Assembly (NCBI RefSeq): GCF_034008315.1
Contig: NZ_CP125377.1
Coordinates: 4,400,501-4,464,500, forward strand
From: Pseudomonas sp. P8_241
Lineage (GTDB): Bacteria > Pseudomonadota > Gammaproteobacteria > Pseudomonadales > Pseudomonadaceae
Direction: 5' to 3'
DNA: 64,000 nucleotides
The notes below the pieces were generated by a model that worked only from the letters and a program-made list of their open reading frames with translations, had not been told where the DNA came from and did no database searches. Below are positions 1 to 13,354 of the stretch, piece by piece. The number at the start of each line of letters is the position of its first letter. Position 1 is the first letter of the stretch. A program made the translations under genes and the position numbers.

Positions 1-2090
1 ACGCGGTGAACTTCATCGTCGGAAACGAAAGCACCGTGGACACGAATCGGCAGGCTGGTGCCCGGCGGCATGTACAACATGTCACCGTGACCCAGCAGTT
101 GCTCGGCGCCACCCTGGTCGATGATGGTCCGCGAGTCGATCTTGCTCGACACCTGGAACGCCATGCGGGTCGGAATGTTGGCCTTGATCAGACCGGTGAT
201 CACGTCAACCGACGGACGCTGGGTCGCGAGGATCAAGTGGATACCGGCCGCACGGGCCTTCTGGGCGATACGGGCAATCAGTTCTTCAACCTTCTTGCCG
301 ACGATCATCATCATGTCGGCGAATTCGTCGACCACGACTACGATGGTCGGCAGCTTTTGCAACAAAGGCGCTTCGTCGTGGATGCTTTCGCGCTTGTACA
401 GCGGATCGCTCAACGGCTCGCCGGCGTCCTGGGCTTCCTTGACCTTGGCGTTGAAGCCCGACAGGTTTCGCACCCCCATCTTGGCCATCAGCTTGTAGCG
501 GCGTTCCATTTCGGCAACGCTCCAACGCAGGGCGTTGGCGGCGTCCTTCATGTCGGTGACCACCGGGCACAACAAGTGCGGAATGCCTTCGTAGATCGAC
601 AGCTCAAGCATTTTCGGGTCAATCATGATCAGCTTGGCGTCTTCCGGGCCGGACTTGAACAGAATCGACAGGATCATCGCGTTCACACCCACCGACTTAC
701 CGGAACCGGTGGTACCGGCCACCAGCAAGTGCGGCATTTTCGCAAGATCGGTGATGACTGGCTTGCCGCCGATGTCATGACCCAGGGCCAGGGTGACCGG
801 GGATTTGAAGTTGTCGTACTCGGGGGTCGACAGAACTTCGGAGAAACGCACGATCTGCCGGTCTTCGTTGGGAATCTCGATACCGACCGTGGTCTTGCCC
901 GGAATCACTTCCACTACACGCACGCTGGTGACGGCCAGGGAGCGCGCAAGGTCTTTGGCCAGGTTGGAAATACGGCTGACCTTGACCCCGGCCGCCGGCT
1001 GGATCTCGTAACGGGTGATCACCGGACCCGGGTGAATCGAATCCACGGTAACTTCGACACCGAATTCCTTGAGCTTGATTTCCAGCAGGTGACCGACCGC
1101 GGCCAGGGATTCAGGCGAATAGTTGAGTTGTTTCTTTTCCGCGGGATCGAGAATCGAGATCGGTGGCAAGGTGCCTTCCACGGCACTGTCGACGAACAAT
1201 GGCGCCTGCTTCTCTTTTTCGACCCGCTTGCTCGGCGCTGCGGGCTTTGGCGGCGCTGGCGCAATGACCGGTGGCACCTGCTTCTCGCGCTCGGACATGT
1301 GCTTGCTCAGGGCCTGCTCGCGCTCGATCAGGCGTTCCTTGACCTTGGCCTGCTCGCGTTTGTCGGTGACGCTCGGGGCGACCACTTCATCCACGCGCTC
1401 GTCGACTTCACGCAATTGCGCGACCAGTTGCTTGCGTTCGGTACGGGCAGCCCACCAGCGATTGGCCGCGCTCTGGAACAGCTCGAACAGGTCAAGGGTG
1501 ATCTTGCCGGTGACGTCCATCACCTTGAACCACGACAGATCGGTGAACACGGTCAGGCCGAACAGGAACAGAGCAATGAACAGCAAGGTGCTGCCCTGGA
1601 TATTCAACGCATTCCTGGCCAGGTCGCCGAGGCTTTCACCCAGCGCACCGCCCGCACCGGCCGGCAGACCGGTGGCGGCATGGAAGTGGATATGGGCCAG
1701 AGCGGCACCAGACAGGACAAGGAAGACCAGCCCGATCAGACGCCACGAGAACAGCCAGCCGCTCCACTGCCACGGTTCGTGGCGCTGGCGGAAGATCTGA
1801 TAGGCCTTGATCGCCAGCAACAGCGGGAAGATGTAAGCGAAGTAACCGAGCACCATGAACAGAATGTCGGCGCTGTAGGAGCCCGCGGGACCACCGAAGT
1901 TCTGAACATCGTCGATCTTGCTGTTATGGCTCCAGCCCGGATCGTCCTTGCCGTAGGTCAGCAAGGCCATCATCAGGAACAGGCACAGGGCGCCGATGGC
2001 GATCAGCGCACCTTCCTTGAGTCGGTAGTGCAAGTGCTGGCGCCAGAGCGGAACGACGGCTGGTTTAGGTGCTGCGGTGGATTTCTTCAA
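1..2090 (-). CDS. ftsK: DNA translocase FtsK (3' end outside window)
   Basis: FtsK is a septum-anchored DNA pump that moves chromosome ends apart at division and activates XerCD recombination at dif. About 697 codons are visible. The protein starts with a charged stretch, then several hydrophobic membrane segments within roughly the first 190 residues, a charged/proline linker, and the motor domain with Walker A (GTTGSGKS) and the Walker B region VVVVDEFAD. Relatives are about 800 residues, so the end of the motor and the DNA-reading gamma domain lie beyond the left edge. I chose the TTG at 2090 because it follows an AGGAAAAGAAG ribosome site and gives the usual MKKSTAAPK beginning. It is divergent from trxB. 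Its long open antisense frame is a codon-bias shadow. Confidence 0.95.
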   Translation of the reverse strand, partial: MKKSTAAPKPAVVPLWRQHLHYRLKEGALIAIGALCLFLMMALLTYGKDDPGWSHNSKIDDVQNFGGPAGSYSADILFMVLGYFAYIFPLLLAIKAYQIFRQRHEPWQWSGWLFSWRLIGLVFLVLSGAALAHIHFHAATGLPAGAGGALGESLGDLARNALNIQGSTLLFIALFLFGLTVFTDLSWFKVMDVTGKITLDLFELFQSAANRWWAARTERKQLVAQLREVDERVDEVVAPSVTDKREQAKVKERLIEREQALSKHMSEREKQVPPVIAPAPPKPAAPSKRVEKEKQAPLFVDSAVEGTLPPISILDPAEKKQLNYSPESLAAVGHLLEIKLKEFGVEVTVDSIHPGPVITRYEIQPAAGVKVSRISNLAKDLARSLAVTSVRVVEVIPGKTTVGIEIPNEDRQIVRFSEVLSTPEYDNFKSPVTLALGHDIGGKPVITDLAKMPHLLVAGTTGSGKSVGVNAMILSILFKSGPEDAKLIMIDPKMLELSIYEGIPHLLCPVVTDMKDAANALRWSVAEMERRYKLMAKMGVRNLSGFNAKVKEAQDAGEPLSDPLYKRESIHDEAPLLQKLPTIVVVVDEFADMMMIVGKKVEELIARIAQKARAAGIHLILATQRPSVDVITGLIKANIPTRMAFQVSSKIDSRTIIDQGGAEQLLGHGDMLYMPPGTSLPIRVHGAFVSDDEVHR

Positions 2091-3354
<1,264 letters not shown>

Positions 3355-3416
3355 AGGCAAACTTAATGGCGGGCCAACACCCGCCACTGCCCTCCCCTTC
3401 TGCAAGCCCGGACGCC

Positions 3417-4097
3417 ATGCTGACTTGGTTACAACGCAACACCTTGCACTTCCCACCGCTGGAAAAAGCCATGCGCGACCCCAACGGGCTGCTGGCTGCC
3501 GGTGGCGATCTGTCTGCCGATCGGTTGATCTCGGCTTATCGCCACGGCTGCTTCCCTTGGTTTTCCGAAGGCCAGCCGATTCTCTGGTGGTCGCCGGATC
3601 CGCGCACCGTTCTATTTCCCGACGAATTGCACGTTTCGCGCAGCCTCAGCAAGCTATTGCGCCAACAACGTTATCAAGTGACCTTTGACGAAGATTTTGC
3701 TGCCGTCATTCGCGCTTGCGCTGCGCCCCGGGATTACGCGGATGGCACCTGGATCACTGAGGCCATGCAAGACGCCTACATCGAACTGCACCGGCGCGGG
3801 CACGCGCATTCGGTGGAAGTCTGGGATGGCGATGAACTCGTCGGCGGACTGTACGGGCTTGCGATGGGCCAATTGTTTTTCGGCGAGTCCATGTTCAGCC
3901 GCGCCGATAACGCCTCGAAATTCGGCTTTGCCACACTGGTCCGACATCTGAAAGACTCGGGTTTTGTGTTGATCGATTGCCAGATGCCGACCGATCATCT
4001 GCATAGCCTGGGCGCCCGGGCGATACCCCGCCGAGAGTTTGCCGATTTTCTGGCCAGGCACCTTGACCAACCCAACCATGCCAACTGGGTTTGCTGA
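3417..4097 (+). CDS. aat: Leucyl/phenylalanyl-tRNA--protein transferase
   Basis: Aat adds Leu or Phe from charged tRNA to proteins with N-terminal Lys or Arg, creating a degron that ClpS hands to ClpAP. The family hallmarks are clear: [26 protein letters not shown] and the GESMFSR block. The start at 3417 (MLTWLQRN) matches the normal family start and gives 226 residues. An in-frame ATG at 3366 has a better ribosome site (GAAGG, about nine bases upstream) and would add 17 residues of low-complexity sequence, so the true start is open. It lies between trxB and bpt, and clpA/clpS are 1.3 kb downstream on the other strand. Confidence 0.95.
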   Translation: MLTWLQRNTLHFPPLEKAMRDPNGLLAAGGDLSADRLISAYRHGCFPWFSEGQPILWWSPDPRTVLFPDELHVSRSLSKLLRQQRYQVTFDEDFAAVIRACAAPRDYADGTWITEAMQDAYIELHRRGHAHSVEVWDGDELVGGLYGLAMGQLFFGESMFSRADNASKFGFATLVRHLKDSGFVLIDCQMPTDHLHSLGARAIPRREFADFLARHLDQPNHANWVC

Positions 4098-4154
4098 GCG
4101 TCTTTTGCGCAGGTGGCTTACACTTATTCAAAAGCATTATCCCGAGGGTTGATC

Positions 4155-4862
4155 ATGACCGAGTTGGCGCGTTTGAAGTTCTATGCCACTCAGCCGCACT
4201 CTTGCAGTTATCTGCCCGAGGAGCAGGCCACTACCTTGTTCCTCGACCCTAGCCAGCCCATGGATGTGCATGTCTATGCAGATCTGTCGGAGATGGGTTT
4301 CCGTCGCAGCGGCGATCACCTCTATCGGCCGCATTGCCAGAATTGCAACGCGTGCGTGCCGGCACGCATTCCCGTGGCGCAATTCACACCCAATCGGCAA
4401 CAGAAACGCATCTTCAAGCGCAACGCCGATTTGCAGGTACGGCCGGCCAAGCCAGGATTCAGCGAAGAATACTTCGACCTCTACCAGCGCTACATCGAAC
4501 AGCGTCACGCCGATGGCGACATGTACCCGCCAAGTCGCGACCAGTTTTCGACATTCCTGGTGCGCGACCTGCCGTTTTCCCGGTTCTACGAATTCCGCCT
4601 CGACGGCCGGTTGCTGGCCATCGCCGTCACCGATTTGCTGCCGAACGGAATGTCCGCGGTCTACACCTTCTACGAACCCGCGGAAGAACGCCGCAGCCTG
4701 GGACGCTACGCGATCCTCTGGCAAATCGCCGAGGCCCATCGACTGGGACTGGAAGCGGTTTATCTCGGTTACTGGATCAAAAACTGCAAAAAAATGAATT
4801 ACAAGACGCAATATCGACCCATCGAACTGCTGATTAATCAGCGTTGGGTGGTTCTAAATTAG
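4155..4862 (+). CDS. bpt: Aspartate/glutamate leucyltransferase (ATE-type)
   Basis: Bpt is the bacterial relative of eukaryotic arginyl-transferases (often annotated ate). It transfers Leu from Leu-tRNA to N-terminal Asp or Glu, feeding substrates to ClpS-ClpAP. The 235-residue protein shows the N-terminal ATE cysteine pattern (HSCSYLP and [12 protein letters not shown]) and the C-terminal [15 protein letters not shown] block with further conserved residues. The ATG at 4155 follows a GAGGG ribosome site. With aat upstream it completes a set of two N-terminal modification enzymes in one short operon. Confidence 0.95.
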   Translation: MTELARLKFYATQPHSCSYLPEEQATTLFLDPSQPMDVHVYADLSEMGFRRSGDHLYRPHCQNCNACVPARIPVAQFTPNRQQKRIFKRNADLQVRPAKPGFSEEYFDLYQRYIEQRHADGDMYPPSRDQFSTFLVRDLPFSRFYEFRLDGRLLAIAVTDLLPNGMSAVYTFYEPAEERRSLGRYAILWQIAEAHRLGLEAVYLGYWIKNCKKMNYKTQYRPIELLINQRWVVLN

Positions 4863-4973
4863 GGCAGCCCCTAAACCCCTTGGCTTAAACCCCATTTTTC
4901 GGGCACAATGCACGCCGCTTTTGCCTGGCGCAGTTGCACCGGGCCATTCATTGGACACCGAGGGCTTTACTGC

Positions 4974-5192
4974 ATGTCGAAAGAAGACAGCTTCGAAATG
5001 GAAGGCACTGTCGTCGACACCCTGCCCAACACCATGTTTCGTGTGGAGTTGGAAAATGGGCACGTCGTAACCGCGCACATCTCCGGCAAGATGCGCAAGA
5101 ACTACATCCGTATTCTTACCGGCGACAAAGTGCGCGTCGAGCTGACGCCCTATGACTTGAGCAAAGGGCGCATCACTTACCGCGCTCGCTAA
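4974..5192 (+). CDS. infA: Translation initiation factor IF-1
   Basis: IF-1 is a small OB-fold protein that binds the ribosomal A site during initiation. The 72-residue product ([14 protein letters not shown]...) has the complete S1-type fold signature, with [13 protein letters not shown] and the basic GRITYRAR end. The family is always about 72 residues. The ATG is preceded by GAGGG. It has a 111-base gap after bpt, so it may have its own promoter, and it is followed by a strong terminator. Confidence 0.98.
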
Positions 5193-5207
5193 TCAAGTCA
5201 ATACAAA

Positions 5208-5234
5208 ACGCCCGGCTTATGCCGGGCGTTTTTG
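5208..5234 (+). terminator. Rho-independent terminator of infA
   Basis: A nine-base-pair GC-rich stem, ACGCCCGGC / GCCGGGCGT, encloses a TTAT loop and is followed by a T-run. It lies 16 bases after the infA stop. Confidence 0.92.
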
Positions 5235-5260
5235 TTTGCAGATTGTTTACACGACAATCC

Positions 5261-5360
5261 TGTAGGCGCGAGCATGCTCGCGATGGTGGTTAACGATGAC
5301 GCGGACTGCCTGGATGCCCGAGTTGTTCTGATGTTCTTCGCGAGCAAGCTCGCTCCTACA
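5261..5360. repeat. REPIN (paired REP elements)
   Basis: Two inverted REP arms, TGTAGGCGCGAGCATGCTCG and CGAGCAAGCTCGCTCCTACA, frame about 60 bases of non-conserved DNA. The same arm type recurs at 18427 and 21236 in this window. It sits between the convergent infA and clpA terminators, a typical REPIN location. Confidence 0.85.
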
Positions 5361-5377
5361 GGGGGAGCGGCAGACAA

Positions 5378-5409
5378 CAAAAAGGCGCCTCTCGGCGCCT
5401 TTTGTTTTT
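5378..5409. terminator. Bidirectional terminator after clpA
   Basis: A ten-base-pair stem, AAAAGGCGCC / GGCGCCTTTT, with a TCTC loop has A-rich and T-rich flanks on both sides, so it can stop clpA on minus and read-through from infA on plus. Confidence 0.88.
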
Positions 5410-5419
5410 CCTCTAAACG

Positions 5420-7690
5420 TCAGGCCATCTCGGCTGTCGTCTCGAACTCGAACGTCAGTTCGCCGTCCTTGATGTCGATGTGCACCACACCGCCATGTTC
5501 GGCGAGTTCGCCAAAGAGAATCTCTTCGGCCAGCGGACGCTTGATCTTGTCCTGGATCAGGCGAGCCATAGGTCGAGCCCCCATCGCCGAGTCGTAACCG
5601 CCAGCCGCCAGCCAGCCGCGAGCGGCATCGGTGACTTCCAGCAGCACACGCTTGTCTTCCAGTTGCGCCTGGAGCTCGGTAAGGAACTTGTCCACCACGC
5701 TCTTGATAACCTCATGACTGAGGCGACCAAACTGGATAATGGTGTCCAGACGGTTGCGGAATTCCGGCGTGAAGCTCTTCTTGATCACTTCCATAGCATC
5801 GGAGGAGTGATCCTGATAGGTGAAACCAATCGAAGCACGAGCTGCGGTCTCGGCACCGGCGTTGGTCGTCATGATGACGATCACGTTACGGAAATCCGCC
5901 TTGCGCCCGTTGTTGTCGGTCAGCGTACCGTGATCCATGACCTGCAACAGCAGGTTGAAGACTTCCGGATGCGCCTTCTCGATTTCATCGAGCAGCAGCA
6001 CGCAATGAGGTTGCTTGGTGATGGCCTCGGTCAGTAGACCGCCCTGATCGAACCCGACATAGCCAGGAGGCGCGCCGATCAAACGCGAAACGGTGTGCCG
6101 CTCCATGTACTCGGACATGTCAAAACGAACCAGCTCGACACCCAACGCCTTGGCCAGTTGACGCGCCGCTTCGGTTTTACCGACACCGGTAGGCCCGGCG
6201 AACAGGAACGAACCGACGGGCTTGTCAGGTGACTTGAGACCGGCACGGGACAGCTTGATCGCGGTCGCCAAGGAGTCGATCGCGGCGTCCTGACCAAACA
6301 CGGTCAACTTCAAGTCACGCTCAAGGTTACGCAACAGCTCTTTATCGGAGCTGGTGACGTGTTTTGGCGGAATTCGAGCGATCTTCGCAACGATATCCTC
6401 GACCTGAGGCACTTCAATGCGTTTAACGCGCTTTTCCACCGGCTGCAGACGCTGATAGGCACCCGCCTCATCGATGACATCAATGGCCTTGTCGGGCATA
6501 TGACGATCATTGATGTAACGCGACGCCAGTTCGGCCGCTGCGCGCAGGGCTTCATCACTGTATTCGATGTTGTGATGACTCTCGAAACGCCCTTTCAGGC
6601 CTCGCAGAATGCCAATGGTGTCCTCCACCGAAGGCTCCGACACATCGACCTTCTGGAAGCGCCGGGCCAAGGCACGGTCCTTCTCGAAGATCCCGCGAAA
6701 CTCCTGAAAGGTGGTAGAACCAATGCAGCGAATATCACCCGACGAGAGCAACGGCTTGAGCAGGTTCGAAGCGTCCATGACGCCGCCGGATGCAGCGCCC
6801 GCACCAATAATGGTGTGAATCTCGTCGATAAAGAGAATCGCCTGTGGGCGTTTTTTCAGCTCATTGAGCAATGCCTTGAAGCGCTTCTCGAAATCGCCAC
6901 GATATTTGGTACCGGCCAGTAACGCCCCCAGATCGAGGGAATACACCACGCTGTTGGCCAGCAAATCCGGCACCTGGTTATCGACAATGCGTTTGGCCAG
7001 ACCTTCGGCAATCGCGGTTTTACCCACGCCCGCCTCGCCCACCAGCAGCGGGTTGTTTTTGCGGCGACGCGCCAGGATCTGCGCGACGCGCTCGACTTCC
7101 AGCTCACGCCCCACCAGCGGATCAATACGACCCTGGCGCGCAAGTTCGTTCAAGTTGCTGGCATAAGCATCCAGAGGATTGCCTGAAGAAGAAGACTCAC
7201 CGCCCTCGTCGTCCTGCATATCTTGTTCACCTTCAGAGTGATCGCCATGCCCCGGCACTTTGGAAATACCGTGGGCGATGTAGTTGACGACATCAATGCG
7301 CGCAACGCTCTGCTGTTTCAGCAGGAACACCGCCTGACTCTCTTGCTCACTGAAGATTGCGACCAGCACATTGGCGCCAGTCACTTCACGCTTGCCCGAG
7401 CTCTGTACGTGAAACACAGCACGTTGCAGTACACGCTGGAAGCCCAGGGTTGGCTGGGTTTCACGATCCTCGTCGTGTACGGGGATCAATGGCGTGGTGG
7501 AGTCGATGAACTCCTGCAGGTCATGCTTGAGTTTGTCGAGGTTTGCGCCGCACGCACGTAAAACGGTGGCGGCAGCCTCATTATCCAATAGGGCCAGCAG
7601 GAGGTGCTCGACGGTCATGAACTCATGACGCTTCGAACGGGCTTCCTTGAAGGCAAGATTGAGGGTGACTTCGAGCTCGCGGTTTAACAT
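5420..7690 (-). CDS. clpA: ATP-dependent Clp protease ATP-binding subunit ClpA
   Basis: ClpA is the AAA+ unfoldase that partners ClpP and, with ClpS, degrades N-degron proteins. The 756-residue protein has a Clp-N domain (residues 1-145), an acidic/serine linker (150-172), a first AAA+ module with Walker A GEAGVGKT at 218-225 and a second with GPTGVGKT near 500. An IGF tripeptide in ASIGFTYQD, after the second module's core, is the ClpP-docking loop. It lies 30 bases after clpS on the same strand, so the two are co-transcribed. Its neighbours aat and bpt produce the degrons it consumes. Confidence 0.98.
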   Translation of the reverse strand: MLNRELEVTLNLAFKEARSKRHEFMTVEHLLLALLDNEAAATVLRACGANLDKLKHDLQEFIDSTTPLIPVHDEDRETQPTLGFQRVLQRAVFHVQSSGKREVTGANVLVAIFSEQESQAVFLLKQQSVARIDVVNYIAHGISKVPGHGDHSEGEQDMQDDEGGESSSSGNPLDAYASNLNELARQGRIDPLVGRELEVERVAQILARRRKNNPLLVGEAGVGKTAIAEGLAKRIVDNQVPDLLANSVVYSLDLGALLAGTKYRGDFEKRFKALLNELKKRPQAILFIDEIHTIIGAGAASGGVMDASNLLKPLLSSGDIRCIGSTTFQEFRGIFEKDRALARRFQKVDVSEPSVEDTIGILRGLKGRFESHHNIEYSDEALRAAAELASRYINDRHMPDKAIDVIDEAGAYQRLQPVEKRVKRIEVPQVEDIVAKIARIPPKHVTSSDKELLRNLERDLKLTVFGQDAAIDSLATAIKLSRAGLKSPDKPVGSFLFAGPTGVGKTEAARQLAKALGVELVRFDMSEYMERHTVSRLIGAPPGYVGFDQGGLLTEAITKQPHCVLLLDEIEKAHPEVFNLLLQVMDHGTLTDNNGRKADFRNVIVIMTTNAGAETAARASIGFTYQDHSSDAMEVIKKSFTPEFRNRLDTIIQFGRLSHEVIKSVVDKFLTELQAQLEDKRVLLEVTDAARGWLAAGGYDSAMGARPMARLIQDKIKRPLAEEILFGELAEHGGVVHIDIKDGELTFEFETTAEMA

Positions 7691-7720
7691 AGCTTCACCT
7701 CATACCCAAGTGGTCGGCGA

Positions 7721-8104
7721 TTAACCGTCCTTCTCGATTTCACAGAGTAGCGGATGCTGGCTTTCCCTGGCGTACTGGTTGACCTGCATGGCCTTGGTCT
7801 CGGCGATGTCGCGGGTAAACACTCCACATACTGCCCGTCCTTCGGTATGGACGGCCAGCATGACCTTGGTCGCCAGCTCGCGATTCAGGTTAAAAAACAC
7901 CTCGAGCACTTCGACGACGAAATCCATCGGTGTGTAGTCATCATTAAACAAAACCACCTTGTACATGGGCGGCGCCTGGAGTGCAGGCTTGGCCTCCTGA
8001 ACAGCAATGCCTGCGGAATCGTCGTCGTGTTCCTCCGGGCGATCTTTCTGGAGAGTCGGGCGATCCTGATTGAATGTTAGTCGAATCTGGCTGATTGCAT
8101 GCAT
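7721..8104 (-). CDS. clpS: ATP-dependent Clp protease adaptor ClpS
   Basis: ClpS binds N-terminal Leu, Phe, Tyr or Trp and delivers substrates to the ClpA N-domain. The core [20 protein letters not shown], the NREL helix and [20 protein letters not shown] carry the residues that form the binding pocket and the ClpA interface. At 127 residues it has a flexible N-terminal tail of about 45 residues (rich in Asp and Pro) before the core, the part known to engage the ClpA pore. The ATG at 8104 gives the family start [11 protein letters not shown]. It is first in the clpS-clpA operon and divergent from cspD. Confidence 0.96.
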   Translation of the reverse strand: MHAISQIRLTFNQDRPTLQKDRPEEHDDDSAGIAVQEAKPALQAPPMYKVVLFNDDYTPMDFVVEVLEVFFNLNRELATKVMLAVHTEGRAVCGVFTRDIAETKAMQVNQYARESQHPLLCEIEKDG

Positions 8105-8291
8105 GGAAAGAAAGGTTCGTCAGTTGTGCAAATACAGTGGTGGGGGCGGCCCTGGACGATTTCAACTCCGACTGCCTGGTCACCTTGACTATCGGCAAAA
8201 CGGTGTTACAACCAATAGAGCCCACAGTGGGTAAAAAAGGTCCGCGGAGTCAACTTTTTTCTAAGAAGTGACTGCGGATAAACTGGATGAT

Positions 8292-8307
8292 ACTCCAGTG
8301 ATGGAGT
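8292..8307 (+). promoter_or_regulatory. Small hairpin in cspD leader
   Basis: ACTCCA-GTGA-TGGAGT can form a six-base-pair stem ending 21 bases before the cspD ATG, just upstream of the GAGGGAG ribosome site. A second short inverted repeat (CCCACAGTGGG, around 8221) lies farther up. Cold-shock leaders are often structured, but no function is shown by sequence alone. Confidence 0.4.
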
Positions 8308-8328
8308 CTGTTGCAGAGGGAGTTGGGT

Positions 8329-8595
8329 ATGTCAGGCGTCAAGGTCAGCGGCAAGGTCAAATGGTTCAACAACGCCAAGGGTTACGGTTTCATTAACGAG
8401 GACGGCAAGACAGAAGACCTGTTTGCCCACTATTCAGCCATTCAAATGGATGGTTATAGAACACTGAAAGCCGGCCAGGTTGTCACCTTCGAAATCATCC
8501 AGGGGCCAAAAGGCTTGCATGCCGTCAACATCGGCAACCCTGTAGAGGCTTCGACAATCACGACACCTGCCGAGCAACAGACCGTGACGGCCTAA
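8329..8595 (+). CDS. cspD: Cold-shock-like protein CspD
   Basis: This 88-residue single-stranded nucleic-acid-binding protein contains a full cold-shock domain with RNP1 (KGYGFIN) and RNP2 (DLFAHYS), followed by a short Thr-rich tail. The longer-than-CspA C-terminus, and the position beside clpS-clpA (also seen in E. coli), support CspD, the stationary-phase type associated with inhibition of replication, over a general cold-shock paralogue. The ATG at 8329 follows GAGGGAG. An upstream in-frame start at 8311 lacks a good ribosome site. Confidence 0.92.
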   Translation: MSGVKVSGKVKWFNNAKGYGFINEDGKTEDLFAHYSAIQMDGYRTLKAGQVVTFEIIQGPKGLHAVNIGNPVEASTITTPAEQQTVTA

Positions 8596-8617
8596 GACCG
8601 CACCGTCATCCAGTCAA

Positions 8618-8655
8618 AAAAAACCGCCCGAATCCATCAACTGAATCGGGCGGTT
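8618..8655. terminator. Terminator between cspD and icd
   Basis: A stem of AAAACCGCCCGA with its complement TCGGGCGGTTTT is flanked by A and T runs on both sides. It can serve cspD (plus) and icd (minus). Confidence 0.88.
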
Positions 8656-8675
8656 TTTGTGCGCCTGTTGCTTGC

Positions 8676-9932
8676 TTACATGTGCGAGATCAACGCATCG
8701 CCGAAGCCGGAAGAGGAAACCAGCTTCGCGCCTTCCATCAGACGTTCGAAGTCATAGGTCACGGTCCTGGCGGAAATTGCGCCGTTGGTGCCCTTGATGA
8801 TCAGGTCGGCTGCTTCGGTCCAGCCCATGTGACGCAGCATCATTTCAGCGGACAGGATCAGCGACCCCGGATTGACCTGGTCCTTGCCGGCGTACTTCGG
8901 CGCAGTACCGTGGGTGGCCTCGAACATCGCCACGGTGTCGGACAGGTTGGCCCCCGGCGCGATACCGATACCGCCCACTTCCGCCGCCAGGGCGTCAGAA
9001 AGGTAGTCGCCGTTCAGGTTCAGGGTCGCGATCACATCGTACTCGGCCGGGCGCAGCAGGATCTGCTGGAGCATGGCGTCGGCGATGGCATCCTTGACGA
9101 TGACGTTCTTGCCGGTTTTCGGGTTCTTGAATTGCATCCACGGACCACCGTCGAGCAGGGTCGCACCGAACTCTTCAGCCGCCACTTCGTAGGCCCACTC
9201 CTTGAAGGCACCTTCGGTGAACTTCATGATGTTGCCTTTGTGCACGATAGTCAGCGAGTCGCGATCATTGTCGACCACATATTGCAGGGCCTTGCGCGCC
9301 AGACGCTTGGTGCCTTGCAGCGAAACCGGCTTGACGCCGATGCCGCAGTTTTCGTCGAAACGGATCTTGGTGACCCCCATTTCCTCTTTGAGGAACTTGA
9401 TGACCTTGGTCGCTTCCGGCGAACCGGCTTTCCACTCGATACCGGCGTAGATATCTTCGGAGTTCTCGCGAAAGATCGTCATGTCGACGTCACCTGGCTT
9501 CTTCACCGGGCTTGGCACGCCTTCGAACCAGCGAACCGGGCGCAGGCAAACGTACAGGTCGAGTTGCTGGCGCAGGGCCACGTTAAGGGATCGAATACCG
9601 CCACCGACCGGGGTGGTCAGCGGGCCCTTGATGGAAACCACGTAATCCTTGACTGCGTCCAGGGTTTCCTGAGGCAGCCAGGTGTCCTGATCGTAAACCT
9701 GAGTCGCTTTCTCCCCGGCGTACACTTCCATCCAGGAAATCTTGCGCTCGCCACCGTAAGCCTTCTTAACAGCAGCATCGACAACCTTGATCATGACCGG
9801 GCTGATGTCGACACCAATGCCGTCGCCTTCGATGAAGGGGATGATCGGGTTATTAGGAACATTGAGAGAATGGTCTGCATTGACGGTGATTTTGTCGCCG
9901 ACGGCTGGAACCTGAATCTTCTTGTAACCCAT
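8676..9932 (-). CDS. icd: NADP-dependent isocitrate dehydrogenase (dimeric type)
   Basis: This TCA-cycle enzyme converts isocitrate to 2-oxoglutarate with NADPH formation. The 418-residue protein has the substrate loop [13 protein letters not shown], whose Ser115 corresponds to the serine phosphorylated by AceK in enteric bacteria, and the C-terminal domain block [26 protein letters not shown] (shown here only as a landmark: LNGDYLSD). The start at 9932 follows GGAG; a longer frame to 10001 lacks support. It is divergent from the unrelated monomeric enzyme idh, so the cell has two routes for the same reaction, competing with isocitrate lyase encoded 10 kb away. Confidence 0.97.
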   Translation of the reverse strand: MGYKKIQVPAVGDKITVNADHSLNVPNNPIIPFIEGDGIGVDISPVMIKVVDAAVKKAYGGERKISWMEVYAGEKATQVYDQDTWLPQETLDAVKDYVVSIKGPLTTPVGGGIRSLNVALRQQLDLYVCLRPVRWFEGVPSPVKKPGDVDMTIFRENSEDIYAGIEWKAGSPEATKVIKFLKEEMGVTKIRFDENCGIGVKPVSLQGTKRLARKALQYVVDNDRDSLTIVHKGNIMKFTEGAFKEWAYEVAAEEFGATLLDGGPWMQFKNPKTGKNVIVKDAIADAMLQQILLRPAEYDVIATLNLNGDYLSDALAAEVGGIGIAPGANLSDTVAMFEATHGTAPKYAGKDQVNPGSLILSAEMMLRHMGWTEAADLIIKGTNGAISARTVTYDFERLMEGAKLVSSSGFGDALISHM

Positions 9933-12652
<2,720 letters not shown>

Positions 12653-12668
12653 GGTTGTAAGGGAACAT

Positions 12669-12702
12669 CACAAACCCCGGCCCCGTGCCGGGGTTTGTGT
12701 TT
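12669..12702 (+). terminator. Terminator of idh
   Basis: A 13-base-pair stem, CACAAACCCCGGC / GCCGGGGTTTGTG, has a CCCGT loop and a GT-rich tail shortly after the idh stop. Confidence 0.85.
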
Positions 12703-12724
12703 GTGGGGATCTACGCCCCCCCCT

Positions 12725-12813
12725 TGCAGGAGCCGGCTTGCTGGCGATAGCGGTTTATCATTCATATCTTCGTTGACTGATACGCCGCTATCGCCAGCAA
12801 GCCGGCTCCTACA
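12725..12813. repeat. REPIN, GGCTTGCTGGCGATAG subtype
   Basis: The arms TGCAGGAGCCGGCTTGCTGG and its inverted partner ending GCCGGCTCCTACA run into a shared GCGATAGCGG / CCGCTATCGC inner segment. The stem sequence differs from the element at 5261, so at least two REP subfamilies are present. Confidence 0.85.
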
Positions 12814-12848
12814 GGTTTGTATTTCAACATCAGAATTGAGGACATCTC

Positions 12849-13295
12849 ATGGACTGGAAACCCCACATCACCGTCGCCACCATCGTCGAAGACAACGGCC
12901 GCTTCCTGATGGTCGAGGAGCTTAAGCACGGGCGAGTGGTACTCAACCAGCCCGCTGGCCACCTGGACCCGAACGAAACCCTCACCGAGGCCGCTGTGCG
13001 CGAAACCCTCGAAGAAACCGGCTGGGATGTCGAAGCAACCGGCGTCGTAGGTATTTACCTCTACACCGCCCCGAGCAACGGCGTGACCTACCAGCGGGTC
13101 TGCTTCATTGCCAAACCACTGAAACACCACCCCGATTACCAACTGGACGACGGCATCGTCGGGGCCAAGTGGTTGACCCGTGAGGAATTAATCGAGCAGC
13201 GCGACACCTGGCGCAGCGAGCTGATCATCCGTTGCATCGACGACTATCTGGCAGGCCCACACTTTGGCCTCGAATTGATCCGCCCTTCTCTTTAG
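12849..13295 (+). CDS. nudJ: Nudix hydrolase, NudJ-like
   Basis: A 148-residue Nudix hydrolase with a complete Nudix box at residues 37-59 (G37, E43, R51, E52, E55, E56, G58), the metal-binding site for pyrophosphate hydrolysis. NudJ-type enzymes act on thiamin pyrophosphate precursors and nucleoside tri- and diphosphates in E. coli. Position directly upstream of mnmA and hflD is the same as in enteric bacteria and supports the assignment. The ATG follows GAGG. Substrate specificity is inferred from context, not from a diagnostic motif. Confidence 0.85.
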   Translation: MDWKPHITVATIVEDNGRFLMVEELKHGRVVLNQPAGHLDPNETLTEAAVRETLEETGWDVEATGVVGIYLYTAPSNGVTYQRVCFIAKPLKHHPDYQLDDGIVGAKWLTREELIEQRDTWRSELIIRCIDDYLAGPHFGLELIRPSL

Positions 13296-13354
13296 CCATG
13301 CAGGCTCCAGCCTGATAGAATCGCGTCCTTTTTCAAGACACTCATTAAATCCCT

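Noticed and set aside
5261..5360. A CRISPR-like repeat pair
   Set aside because: The repeats are inverted, occur as single pairs and recur singly throughout the window; this is a REPIN. No regularly spaced direct repeats or cas genes are present.
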